Assembly (NCBI GenBank): GCA_035546775.1
Contig: DASZWD010000048.1
Coordinates: 1 to 40,736 of the forward strand
Source of the DNA: Acidimicrobiales bacterium
GTDB taxonomy: Bacteria; Actinomycetota; Acidimicrobiia; Acidimicrobiales; JACCXE01
Direction: 5' to 3'
Length of the DNA stretch: 40,736 bases
In this document: positions 1 to 7,303 of the stretch, in pieces
Numbering within the stretch: the stretch's first letter is position 1
Layout: every line of letters starts with the position of its first letter
The notes under the pieces: generated by a model
Told to the model about the DNA's origin: nothing
Seen by the model: only the letters and a program-made list of their open reading frames with translations
Database searches by the model: none
Position numbers and translations under genes: made by a program

Positions 1-1358
1 GTGCCAAGGATCTCGGCCGCGGCGCGCTCTCCCGAGCGGACGGCGCCGTCGATGGCGCCGTGGCTGACCGTCGCCGTCTCGGTGCCGGCCCAGTGGATGT
101 GGCCGACGGGCTGGCGGATCTCCTTGTAGAAGTTGGTGATCACACCGGTGCCCATGCGCGCCATCGAGCACCCCCGGGTCCAGGGCTCCGCCAGCCAGTT
201 GAGGTCGACGATCTCGAGTGGCTTCGCCGCCTTGGGTCCGAAGCGGGTGGTGAAGATCCCGAGGATGGCGGCGTGCCGCTCGGCCTCGGGCATGCGGGCC
301 AGGGCGCGCGCCTTGCCGCCCGCCGCGTAGCTCGCCAGCACGCCGGGCGCGCCGCCCGGCTGCGTCGTGTCGAGGGTGACCTCGGCGATGTCGTCCATGG
401 CGGCCGACGCGCCGCACAGGCCGTCGTTGCGCCAGAACGGTTCGTCGTAGACGGCGATGGTCTTGATCTCGGTACCGCCGATCATCTGGTGAAACAGCGC
501 CGCGTGCTCCGGCGGCAGGATCGGGTCGTAGCGCACCTGCCCGGCGAGCTGCGGAGGGATGGCCATGATCACCTTGGCGGCGCGCACGCGCACGCCGTCG
601 GCTTCCACGGTCGCGGCGGCGTCGGTCTGGGTGATGGCGCGGACCGGCGCGGCGAGCACCAGGGAGTCGCCCAACTCCGCCGCCATGCGGCTCGCCATGG
701 TCTGCATGCCGCCTTCGACCTGGCTGTCCTGATACCCGTCGGCCACCTGCATGAAGTTGACCAGACCACCACCGGAGTTGATGAGGAAAAGGGCGTTGAG
801 CAGCGACACCTCGTTGAGCTCCGAGGCAAACAGGGCGCGGAAGGTGGCCGTCAACAGGTCGCGGGCTGTCTTGGTCGGCACCGAGGTGCGCGACAACCAC
901 GACGCGATCGACTGGCTGTCGAGTTCGAACGCGTTCGGCGCCGTCCACGGCGCGTCGAGCGGCACGGTCTTGGCGAGGCGATCCAGGCGCAGCACCGCCT
1001 GGCCGAAGCTGGCGAGACCGACGGGGTTGAGGCGCGGCGTCTTGGTCGCGTCGTAGCGGCGCGTCTTGCCGTAGGACGCCAGCAGGCTCTTGCCTTCGAG
1101 GTTCGTCTTGAACGTCGCCGCGCCCATCTCCTTCACGAGCGCGTGCAGACGGTCCTGGCGCGGGCCGACGAAGGTGCCGCCCATGTCGAGGACGGCGCCG
1201 CTGCGGCCCGTCATCGAATACACGCGCCCGCCGACGCGGTCGCGGGCTTCGAGCACAACGACGGACTTGCCGCCCTGGTTGAGGCGGCGTGCCGCGGTGA
1301 GGCCGGCGTAGCCGGCTCCCACGATGCAGACGTCGGCGCTGAGCGTTCGGTTGGCCAT
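1..1358 (-). CDS. Flavin monoamine oxidase, C-terminus cut by window edge
   Basis: FAD-dependent amine oxidase, which oxidatively deaminates a primary or secondary amine to aldehyde, ammonia and peroxide. The N-terminus carries the dinucleotide-binding motif GAGYAGLTAARRL (residues 14-26), then VLEARDRVGGR with the ribose-binding Glu37, both diagnostic of the MAO/polyamine oxidase family. Near the end HWAGTETA is the usual FAD-contacting C-terminal motif. About 452 residues are visible and the reading frame is still open at base 1, so only a few residues should be missing. The ATG at 1358 is preceded by a -10 TAACTT (6 bp away) and a -35 TTTACA 17 bp further up, so the transcript is probably leaderless. 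It is divergent from a TetR gene whose likely operator covers this promoter. No signal peptide, so probably cytoplasmic. The substrate is unknown. Confidence 0.9.
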   Translation of the reverse strand, partial: MANRTLSADVCIVGAGYAGLTAARRLNQGGKSVVVLEARDRVGGRVYSMTGRSGAVLDMGGTFVGPRQDRLHALVKEMGAATFKTNLEGKSLLASYGKTRRYDATKTPRLNPVGLASFGQAVLRLDRLAKTVPLDAPWTAPNAFELDSQSIASWLSRTSVPTKTARDLLTATFRALFASELNEVSLLNALFLINSGGGLVNFMQVADGYQDSQVEGGMQTMASRMAAELGDSLVLAAPVRAITQTDAAATVEADGVRVRAAKVIMAIPPQLAGQVRYDPILPPEHAALFHQMIGGTEIKTIAVYDEPFWRNDGLCGASAAMDDIAEVTLDTTQPGGAPGVLASYAAGGKARALARMPEAERHAAILGIFTTRFGPKAAKPLEIVDLNWLAEPWTRGCSMARMGTGVITNFYKEIRQPVGHIHWAGTETATVSHGAIDGAVRSGERAAAEILG

Positions 1359-1364
1359 GCGAGC

Positions 1365-1393
1365 AAGTTACATGCGGGCCGCACGCATGTAAA
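1365..1393 (-). promoter_or_regulatory. Promoter of the amine oxidase gene
   Basis: Read on the minus strand: -35 TTTACA (1393-1388), a 17-bp spacer, -10 TAACTT (1370-1365), then 6 bp to the ATG at 1358. The short gap leaves no room for a Shine-Dalgarno, so the mRNA is probably leaderless. Confidence 0.6.
1368..1392. promoter_or_regulatory. Perfect palindromic operator, probably for the adjacent TetR
   Basis: A perfect inverted repeat: arm TTACATGCG (1368-1376), 7-base spacer, arm CGCATGTAA (1384-1392). It lies between the divergent amine oxidase and TetR genes and covers the amine oxidase promoter from the -35 to the edge of the -10. It ends 7 bp upstream of the TetR -10. Size and symmetry fit a TetR-family dimer site, so binding would repress the oxidase and probably also the regulator gene. 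The identity of the binding protein is inferred from position only. Confidence 0.7.
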
Positions 1394-1399
1394 GAGTGC

Positions 1400-1405
1400 T
1401 ACACT
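1400..1405 (+). promoter_or_regulatory. -10 element of the TetR-amidase operon
   Basis: TACACT matches TANNNT and lies 7 bp before the GTG at 1413, the spacing expected for a leaderless actinobacterial transcript. No clear -35 is seen; that position falls inside the palindrome at 1368-1392. Confidence 0.5.
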
Positions 1406-1412
1406 TGGTGCC

Positions 1413-2000
1413 GTGCCCACCCAGCTCGAACGGCGTACTGCCACCCGCGCCGCCTTGCTGGCCGCCGCCCGCGCACTGTTCACCGAAAAGGGGTTTGCCG
1501 CCACCGGCCGCGAGGAGATCGCCGAGCGCGCCGGGGTGACGCGCGGCGCGCTCTACCACCACTTCGAATCCAAGCGCGACGCCTTCGCGGCGGTGGCCGA
1601 CGAACTCGACGCCGAACTGGCGACCCGCGTGGTGGCCGCGGCGCGGCGGGCGCCCTCGGCCTACGAGCAGATCCGGGCTAGCTGCCGCGCCTACGTCGAG
1701 GCGTTCGCCGAACCGGCCGTCATGCGCATCCTGCTCATCGAGGCCGCCGCCGCTCTGGGTCCCGAATGGGTGCGAGCGTCGAACGAGTCGGCGTGCGTCA
1801 CGTTGCTCACCCCGGCCCTGCGGGCGGCGGCCACTGAAGGCCACACGATCCCCGGCGACGTGCATATTGCCGCCCAGCTCTTGCTCGGGATGCTCAACGA
1901 AGCGGGCGCGATCATCGCCGCGTCGGAGAACCCGAAGGCGGCTTTGCGGCGGGTGCGCCCGACCGTAGATGCGCTGGTGGAGCGGCTTCTGCGAGGCTGA
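1413..2000 (+). CDS. TetR/AcrR family transcriptional regulator
   Basis: A 195-residue one-component repressor. The N-terminal helix-turn-helix is clear: FTEKGFAATGREEIAERAG followed by VTRGALYHHFESKRDAF, the standard TetR DNA-recognition pattern at residues 25-60. The rest is the helical ligand-binding and dimerisation domain, with no recognisable ligand signature. The GTG at 1413 was chosen because it begins just before the HTH region and sits 7 bp behind a TACACT -10; the same frame stays open far upstream, but that part is antisense to the amine oxidase. It is followed after 5 bp by the amidase, so the two form an operon. The natural operator is the palindrome at 1368-1392. The inducer may be an amine or amide handled by the two flanking enzymes (inference). 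Confidence 0.9.
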   Translation: MPTQLERRTATRAALLAAARALFTEKGFAATGREEIAERAGVTRGALYHHFESKRDAFAAVADELDAELATRVVAAARRAPSAYEQIRASCRAYVEAFAEPAVMRILLIEAAAALGPEWVRASNESACVTLLTPALRAAATEGHTIPGDVHIAAQLLLGMLNEAGAIIAASENPKAALRRVRPTVDALVERLLRG

Positions 2001-2005
2001 CGGCC

Positions 2006-3520
2006 GTGGCAGACATTCCCTGGCAGGGCGACGCCTGTTCGCTCGTCGACGCCTTCCGGCGCGGCGAGCGCAGTCCGAGCGAAGAACTGGACGCGACGCT
2101 GGAGGCGATCCGCACGTCGGAGCTGAACGCGTTCGCCTACGTCGACGTCGACCGGGCGCGGGCCGCCGCCGCCCAGGCGGACGTGTCGTTGCCCTTCGGG
2201 GGGGTGCCGACCGCGATCAAGGAACTCGAGCCCGTCGCCGGCTGGCCCTTCACCGAAGCGTCGCTGGTGTTCAAGGACCGCATCGCGAACCACACTTCGC
2301 ACGTCGTCGAGCGGTTGTTCGCCCGCGGGGGCGTCGTGCCGGTCGGCCAAACCACGGCGAGCGAGTTCGGCGGCCTCAACGTCAGCATCACCAAGATCAA
2401 CGGCGTCACCCACAACCCGTGGCGTCACGGCCGCACTGTCGGCGGGTCGTCGAGCGGTTCGGCCGCCGCGGTCGCCGGCGGCCTCGTGTCGCTGGCCACG
2501 GGCGGCGACGGCGGCGGATCGATTCGCATCCCCGCGGGCTACACCGGGCTGCTCGGGTTCAAGGGCACGTTTGGTCGCATCCCGCGCAGCCCGAACGCCT
2601 ACATGCGCCCGAACACGGTCGTCCTCGGCAATCTGGCGCGTTCAGTGCGCGACGCGGCGCGCTACTACGACGTGTGCGCCGGGGTGCACCCCTACGACCC
2701 GACGAGCCTGCCGTCGCCCGGTAACTGGGAAGCCAACCTCGGCACCCACGACCTCACCGGCAAGCGCGTGGCCGTGGTCCCCAACCTCGGCGGCGCCACG
2801 CTGGAGGCGGGCGTCGAGGAACAGATTCGCGCCGAGGCCAAGCTGCTCATCGAAGCGACGGGCATGGTCGAAGTCGACCTCGACGTGCGCCCGCCGAACC
2901 TGGCCGCGCAGTGGGCCATGGGCAACCTGGCGACGCTGCTCGAGGACCTCGGCGACAAGTGGCCCGGTCGAGCAAGCGATCTCACGGACGAGATTGCCTT
3001 CGGCTTGTTCCTCGCCCAGACCATGTACAACCTGCACACGGCGGCGGCGGCCGAGGGTATGCGCATCGCGGCCAACGAAGCGATGGGCGCCGCCTTCGAG
3101 CAGGTCGACTTCATCATGGCCGCCACCAATCCCGGTCCAGCCTTTGCCGCCGAGGCGACGACGAGCGCCAAGCAGGTCGGCATCGTCGAGCGGGCGCTGG
3201 CGAGCGGCGCGGGGCAGTACGCATTCCGCGGCCTGATGGGCGCCGTGCGCGCCGCCACGACGTTCGCCCCGTCCTTGCCGTCACGCGTGCTCGACATCGC
3301 CAGCCGGCGCGTGCCCGATCTCGTCAACATGGGCGCGCTGACGATCATCTCGAACATCTACGGCAACCCGGCGGTGTCGATCCCCGCCGGCACGGTGGAC
3401 GGCCTGCCCGTCGGCCTCCAGGTGCTGGCGCGCCACCACGAGGACGCGCTGCTCTTCGACGTGGCGTTGGCGGCTGAGCGCGAGCGGCCGTGGCCCCTCG
3501 TCGCTCCGCAGCCGACCTAG
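2006..3520 (+). CDS. Amidase signature family hydrolase
   Basis: A 504-residue enzyme of the amidase signature family, which hydrolyses carboxamides with a Ser-cisSer-Lys triad. Visible residues are Lys72 (in TAIKEL), cis-Ser148 (in GGSSSGSAAA) and nucleophile Ser172 (in GGGSIRIPA). The spacings of 76 and 24 residues are close to those I recall for the animal family member FAAH (142/217/241). The length is normal for a stand-alone amidase rather than GatA; no gatB or gatC is nearby. The GTG start lies 5 bp after the TetR stop, so the two are cotranscribed. The stop overlaps the stop of the convergent cupredoxin gene through a shared CTAG. Together with the divergent amine oxidase this suggests catabolism of an amide-containing amine. 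The substrate cannot be read from sequence. Confidence 0.88.
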   Translation: MADIPWQGDACSLVDAFRRGERSPSEELDATLEAIRTSELNAFAYVDVDRARAAAAQADVSLPFGGVPTAIKELEPVAGWPFTEASLVFKDRIANHTSHVVERLFARGGVVPVGQTTASEFGGLNVSITKINGVTHNPWRHGRTVGGSSSGSAAAVAGGLVSLATGGDGGGSIRIPAGYTGLLGFKGTFGRIPRSPNAYMRPNTVVLGNLARSVRDAARYYDVCAGVHPYDPTSLPSPGNWEANLGTHDLTGKRVAVVPNLGGATLEAGVEEQIRAEAKLLIEATGMVEVDLDVRPPNLAAQWAMGNLATLLEDLGDKWPGRASDLTDEIAFGLFLAQTMYNLHTAAAAEGMRIAANEAMGAAFEQVDFIMAATNPGPAFAAEATTSAKQVGIVERALASGAGQYAFRGLMGAVRAATTFAPSLPSRVLDIASRRVPDLVNMGALTIISNIYGNPAVSIPAGTVDGLPVGLQVLARHHEDALLFDVALAAERERPWPLVAPQPT

Positions 3521-3900
3521 CTGACCGTCAGCGTCCCGTTCATCTGCGCGGGGTGATACTCGCAGTGGTACTGGTACGTGCCCGGCTTGAGGTTGGTCAC
3601 GGTTTGCGTCGCTGACTTGCCCGCCTCGGCGTCCTTGTCGACCTTGAGGTCGGCGATGGTCAGGTTGTGCTCGGTGTTGTCCTCGTTCTTGATCACGAAG
3701 GTCACCGAGTCACCGGCGGCTGCGGTGAGCGTCGACTGGTCGAACGCGATGTTCTTGGCGACGAGGGTGAGCGTGGTGCCGCTGTTCGCCGCGGTGGTGG
3801 CCGACGCATCGTCGCGCTTGGAGTTGCCACCACAGCCGGCGAGGGCGACGCCGGTGAACCCCAGCGCAGCGGCGGTGGAGAGGATTCGTCTCATACGCAT
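3517..3900 (-). CDS. Cupredoxin-domain lipoprotein (plastocyanin/azurin-like)
   Basis: A 127-residue exported blue-copper protein. The N-terminus is a lipoprotein signal with lipobox LAGC (Cys23), followed by a Ser/Thr/Ala linker and one cupredoxin beta-sandwich. The four type-1 copper ligands are all present: His78 (in EHNL) and Cys113, His116 and Met120 in the closing loop YHCEYHPAQM. It should be a membrane-tethered one-electron carrier or copper-binding protein outside the cell. The ATG at 3900 is used; another ATG at 3894 is also possible. It is divergent from the luciferase-like gene with only 24 bp between the starts, and convergent with the amidase with a 4-bp stop overlap. No redox partner is encoded nearby, so the role is open. 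Confidence 0.88.
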   Translation of the reverse strand: MRMRRILSTAAALGFTGVALAGCGGNSKRDDASATTAANSGTTLTLVAKNIAFDQSTLTAAAGDSVTFVIKNEDNTEHNLTIADLKVDKDAEAGKSATQTVTNLKPGTYQYHCEYHPAQMNGTLTVS

Positions 3901-3912
3901 GGCGGTTCTACG

Positions 3913-3918
3913 TAGGTT
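3913..3918 (+). promoter_or_regulatory. -10 element of the luciferase-like oxidoreductase gene
   Basis: TAGGTT lies 6 bp before the ATG at 3925, consistent with a leaderless start. It sits in a 24-bp divergent gap containing the small palindrome CTACGTAG (3908-3915). The -35 region is poor. Confidence 0.45.
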
Positions 3919-3924
3919 GGCGGT

Positions 3925-4785
3925 ATGGAGATTGGTGTCGTCTACCCGCAGATCGAACTCGGTGGCAGCCCCGACGCGTTGCGCCGCTTCGCCACCGCCG
4001 TCGAGGAGCTCGGCTTCAGCCACCTCGTGGCCTACGACCACGTGCTCGGCGCGGTGCACGCCGGGCGCGAGCCGGCGCTGATGGGTCCCTACACCGAGAA
4101 CGATCCGTTTCACGACCCGCTGATGATGTTCTCGTACCTGGCTGGCATCACGCCGCGGCTGGGGTTCTTCAGCGGCATCCTGATCCTGCCGCAGCGCCAG
4201 ACGGCGCTGGTCGCGCGCCAGGCCGCCGATCTCGATCTGTTCTCCGGCGGCCGGTTCCGCCTCGGCGTGGGCGTCGGGTGGAACTACGTCGAATACGACG
4301 CCCTCGGCCAGGACTTCACCACCCGCGGGAAGCGCGAGGAAGAGCAGATCGAGTTGCTGCGCAAGCTGTGGAGCGAGCCGGTCGTCGACTTCAGCGGTCG
4401 TTTCGACCGCGTCGAGCGCGCCGCCCTGTTGCCCCGCCCGACCAAGCCGATCCCGATCTGGCTGGGCGGCTGGGGCGAGGTGGCCTTCAAGCGGGCGGCG
4501 CGCCTCGCCGACGGATTCATCTTCGGCGGTCGCGCCGCGGACGTTGTCGAGACGTGGCGGCGCGTGCAGGAGATGGTGGCGGCCACCGGCCGAGCGGTCG
4601 AGAGCTTCGGCGGTGAAGCGGTGCTCTACTCGTCGTCGGGCGTCGAGCGGCTGGCCGAACACGCGGCGGCGTGGGCGGCGGCCGACGGGACGCATGCAGC
4701 CGTCCTCACGATGAACCACGGCTTCACCGACGTCGAGCAGCACGTCGACTATCTCAACCAGGTGCGCGACGCACTGCGTCTGTAG
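3925..4785 (+). CDS. LLM-class (luciferase-like) oxidoreductase, probably F420-dependent
   Basis: A 286-residue TIM-barrel protein of the bacterial luciferase-like superfamily. Family features are the N-terminal strand MEIGVVYPQIELGG, the GFSHLVAYDHVLG segment, the central FSGGRFRLGVGVGWN motif and IPIWLGGWGEVAFKRAARLADGFIFGG, all typical of actinobacterial F420-dependent members. Whether it uses F420 or FMN and which substrate it reduces cannot be told. The start at ATG 3925 is supported by a -10 element 6 bp upstream. Its 3' end abuts the cobalamin riboswitch of the next operon, so it is probably a separate transcription unit, although read-through into the riboswitch cannot be excluded. 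Confidence 0.85.
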   Translation: MEIGVVYPQIELGGSPDALRRFATAVEELGFSHLVAYDHVLGAVHAGREPALMGPYTENDPFHDPLMMFSYLAGITPRLGFFSGILILPQRQTALVARQAADLDLFSGGRFRLGVGVGWNYVEYDALGQDFTTRGKREEEQIELLRKLWSEPVVDFSGRFDRVERAALLPRPTKPIPIWLGGWGEVAFKRAARLADGFIFGGRAADVVETWRRVQEMVAATGRAVESFGGEAVLYSSSGVERLAEHAAAWAAADGTHAAVLTMNHGFTDVEQHVDYLNQVRDALRL

Positions 4786-4905
4786 GCTGGCACCGACATA
4801 ACCCGTAGGTGGGGGAAGCCGGTGAGATTCCGGCACTGACCCGCAACCGTGACCGGCGCTACAAGGTGCGCCGGAAGTCGGATCGCCTGCCTGCGTGGTT
4901 TGGCT
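4784..4905 (+). ncRNA. Cobalamin (B12) riboswitch
   Basis: The region carries the conserved core of the cobalamin aptamer: a segment beginning GGTGGGGGAAGCCGGTGAG, then ATTCCGGCACTGACCCGC and AACCGTGA, a variable hairpin (ACCGGCGC/GTGCGCCGG), and the 3' B12-box AGTCGGATCGCCTGCC at 4876-4891. It lies 90-210 bp upstream of an ECF-transporter operon, the normal place for B12 control. Boundaries are approximate. Known riboswitches of this class turn the gene off when adenosylcobalamin or a related corrinoid is bound. Confidence 0.93.
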
Positions 4906-4957
4906 CAACCGAACCGTCGAGTTTGCGGTGCATGAGCCCCACGTCGCCATGTGCGCA

Positions 4958-4979
4958 GGGGTCTGTGTCCGCTGACCCC
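4958..4979 (+). promoter_or_regulatory. Hairpin in the riboswitch expression platform
   Basis: GGGGTC (4958-4963) can pair with GACCCC (4974-4979) across a 10-base loop, ending 15 bases before the ATG at 4995. It is not followed by a U-run, so it is more likely to act at translation initiation or as part of an alternative fold than as a terminator. The upstream GAGCCCC (4934-4940) could compete for the same G-run (inference). Confidence 0.4.
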
Positions 4980-4994
4980 ACAGAAAGCGAACAC

Positions 4995-6530
4995 ATGCGA
5001 ACCAAGTTCCTCCACACGGCGCTCGCGGTAGGCGCCGGAGCCAGCCTCGTGCTGTCGGCGGCATCGCCGGCACACGCCGCCGACTGGGATTCCGGCAAGG
5101 TGTCGGCGCAGGCCGTCACCTCGAGCGCGTCGAAGGCGCTCGACTGGCTCGAGGGCCAGTTCGCCGCCAACGGCCACCACCTGAAGTCGGGCTACACCGA
5201 CACGAACAACCAGTTCCAGACCTTCGACGACGCCGGGCTGACCGTCGACGGCCTGCTGGCCCTCGCCGCCGGCGGTCGCACCGCGGACAGCGAAGTGGCC
5301 GCGGGGCGTGACTGGATGAAGACCAACGTCGACGCCTACGTGACCGGCAGCGACCCGAACTCGCTGTACGCCGGCGCCGTGGGCAAAGCGATGGTGTTCG
5401 CCATCGTCTACGACCTCGACCCCAACAACATCGACGGCCACGACCTCGAAGCGGACCTGCGCGGCCGCATGCAGTCGACCGGCCACTTCACCGACGACGC
5501 CACCGACTTCCAAAGCGGCGATCCCGTCGACTACAGCAACGGCATCGGCGACGCCCTCGACGTGCTGGCGCTGGCGGCCACCGACGACGGCACCCCGGCC
5601 CAAGCCGTCAACTACCTGCTGTTGCAGCAGTGCCCGAACGGCGGCTTCCGCTCGGAGCTCGCCGACACCAAGTGCACCGACAACGCCAAGGCCGACCTCG
5701 ATGCCACCTCGTTCGCGCTGATGGCCCTGGCGGTGCAGGACGAGAGCAGCGCGGTGACCGACGCCATCGACGCCGGCGTGGCCGACGTGAAGGCGGCGCA
5801 GATGACGAACGGCAGCTTCGGGGACAACGCCAACTCGTCGGGTCTCGCCGCGTCGGTGCTGCGCGGGCTGGGCGAGGCACCAACCGCCAACAAGGCGGCG
5901 ACGTTCGTGAACACGCTGCAACTCACCTCGGGCGACAACGACGGCGCCATCGCGCTCGACAAGGACACGCACGACGCGGCGGCCAGCGACGGTCTCGACG
6001 TCCAGGGCAAGACGCTCGCGGCGCGCGCGACCGCCCAGGGCGTGCTGGCGCTCGGGCTCCCGGCGTATCCGCTGATCGGCACCGACGAGCCCGTGGAACC
6101 GTCGACGACGATTGCGCTGTCAACGTCCACTGCGCAGACCGGTGGCACGATGACCGTGTCGGGCGGCGGCTTCGCGACGGGCGAGAAGGTGCGCGTGACC
6201 GTCGCGTCGGATCCCGTGATCGTGGGTGAGCCCGTGGCCAACCGCGCCGGGTTCGCATCGCAGAGCTTCGTGTTGCCGTCGTCGGTGGGTGCGGGCTCGC
6301 ACACCGTCACGCTGACGGGTGAGACGTCGGGCGTCACGATCTCGGCGCCGCTCACTGTTACCGCCGCCGCGGCGGCGGCGACCACGTCGACGACGGCGCA
6401 CACCACGATCGTCCGCACCGGTACGTCGAGCGGTGAACAGTCGCGGCTCGCGCTCGGATTGGTGGCGTTCGGGTTGGCCCTGGTGCTGGTGGCGCGGCGC
6501 CGTCGCGTCATCTATCCGTTCCAGAAGTAA
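4995..6530 (+). CDS. Secreted, membrane-anchored alpha/alpha-toroid protein (prenyltransferase-repeat / transcobalamin-like) under B12 control
   Basis: A 511-residue surface protein. Residues 1-28 are a signal peptide ending AHA. Residues ~45-355 contain six helical repeats with aligned inner helices: DDAGLTVDGLLALAA (79-92), SLYAGAVGKAMVFAIVYD (123-140), SNGIGDALDVLALAA (181-195), ADLDATSFALMALAV (233-247), SSGLAASVLRGLGEA (281-295) and LAARATAQGVLALGL (341-355). CPNGGF and TNGSFG resemble the turn motif of prenyltransferase/squalene cyclase repeats; Cys213 and Cys227 may form a disulfide. This is the alpha6/alpha6 fold class that also forms the N-terminal half of animal intrinsic factor and transcobalamin. 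Then come an Ig-like beta domain (~370-457), a Thr-rich linker and a C-terminal membrane helix (485-500) with a basic tail. No catalytic DxDD is seen, so binding rather than catalysis is likely. Its TAA overlaps the next ATG. The role in capturing corrinoids is inferred from riboswitch and ECF context. Confidence 0.82.
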   Translation: MRTKFLHTALAVGAGASLVLSAASPAHAADWDSGKVSAQAVTSSASKALDWLEGQFAANGHHLKSGYTDTNNQFQTFDDAGLTVDGLLALAAGGRTADSEVAAGRDWMKTNVDAYVTGSDPNSLYAGAVGKAMVFAIVYDLDPNNIDGHDLEADLRGRMQSTGHFTDDATDFQSGDPVDYSNGIGDALDVLALAATDDGTPAQAVNYLLLQQCPNGGFRSELADTKCTDNAKADLDATSFALMALAVQDESSAVTDAIDAGVADVKAAQMTNGSFGDNANSSGLAASVLRGLGEAPTANKAATFVNTLQLTSGDNDGAIALDKDTHDAAASDGLDVQGKTLAARATAQGVLALGLPAYPLIGTDEPVEPSTTIALSTSTAQTGGTMTVSGGGFATGEKVRVTVASDPVIVGEPVANRAGFASQSFVLPSSVGAGSHTVTLTGETSGVTISAPLTVTAAAAAATTSTTAHTTIVRTGTSSGEQSRLALGLVAFGLALVLVARRRRVIYPFQK

Positions 6531-7303
6531 TGCGCCGTCTCGCCGCCGCAGCAGTCATCGCGGCGGTCTGGTGCGCGCTCCCGGGGGCGTCGCGCGCCGA
6601 CGACGCCAACCAGGCGTGCACCGACGGCCAGGGCGTCACCGCCGTCGTCGACTTCCAGTCGCTGGGCGGTGGCGTCAACGTGCGCTGCGCCGCGCAGCCG
6701 ATCAGCAACGGCTTCGACGTGCTGCGCCACGCCCACATCGCCTACGAGACGGTGAGCGGTTCGGACTTCGTCTGCCGCATCGCGGGCAAACCGGAGAGCG
6801 CCGACTGCTCGCACACGCCACCGGGCAACGCCTACTGGTCGTACTGGTCGGCGCGACCGGGCGGCGACTGGCAGTACCAGGCGCACGGGCCGGGCTCGCG
6901 CAAACCGCCGGCCGGCTCGTACGACGGTTGGTCGTTCTCGACGGGCGACAAGGCGCCGCCGCGCTATCCCGTCCCCCCGGCGCCGACTACGACGACGACG
7001 GTGACGAGCGCTCCGGCGCCGGCACCGTCGCCCGTCACGACGTCCCCACCGACGGGTGTGCGGAGTAATGCCCCGTCACGCCTCACAACCCCACCACCGT
7101 CGACGTCCACGACCGCCACGACCTCAACGCTGCCGAACAGCGTGGCGCTGGTGCCCGACGCCACCACGACCACGGTGAAGTTGGGCCACGTGGACCTCAG
7201 CGAGACGGGGAAGGGCGGCGGCAGCGGGTTCGGTTTCGTGCTTTCGGGCCTCGCAGTGCTGCTGGTCGGCGCCATGGCGTTTGCCCTGCGGCGGGGCCAG
7301 TGA
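6530..7303 (+). CDS. Secreted SCO2322-family protein with DUF4430-like domain and C-terminal membrane anchor
   Basis: A 257-residue surface protein. Residues 1-23 form a signal peptide (ends SRA). Residues ~35-140 form a compact domain with GFDVLRHAHIAYE, four cysteines (30, 53, 82, 93) that could make two disulfides, and the aromatic run NAYWSYWSARPGGDWQYQ followed by PPAGSYDGWSFS. This pattern recalls the SCO2322 family found beside ECF transporters in Streptomyces, and resembles the DUF4430 domain that forms the C-terminal half of transcobalamin-like proteins. A long Pro/Thr-rich spacer (~145-230) leads to one membrane helix near the C-terminus and a short basic tail. TAATG overlap with the upstream toroid gene and GTGA overlap with ecfT imply one translated unit. 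Function is inferred: corrinoid binding at the cell surface together with the toroid protein. Confidence 0.8.
   Translation: MRRLAAAAVIAAVWCALPGASRADDANQACTDGQGVTAVVDFQSLGGGVNVRCAAQPISNGFDVLRHAHIAYETVSGSDFVCRIAGKPESADCSHTPPGNAYWSYWSARPGGDWQYQAHGPGSRKPPAGSYDGWSFSTGDKAPPRYPVPPAPTTTTTVTSAPAPAPSPVTTSPPTGVRSNAPSRLTTPPPSTSTTATTSTLPNSVALVPDATTTTVKLGHVDLSETGKGGGSGFGFVLSGLAVLLVGAMAFALRRGQ

Noticed and set aside
60-1412. Long plus-strand open frame running into the TetR gene
   Set aside because: It is antisense to the amine oxidase, is Arg/Gly/His-rich with no family motif, and only the part from GTG 1413 has TetR sequence.
4809-4994. N-terminal extension of the toroid protein through the riboswitch
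   Set aside because: These bases form the cobalamin aptamer, and the ATG at 4995 starts exactly at a signal peptide.
3901-5073. Minus-strand extension upstream of the cupredoxin gene
   Set aside because: It lies antisense to the luciferase-like gene and the riboswitch, and the lipoprotein signal begins cleanly at 3900.
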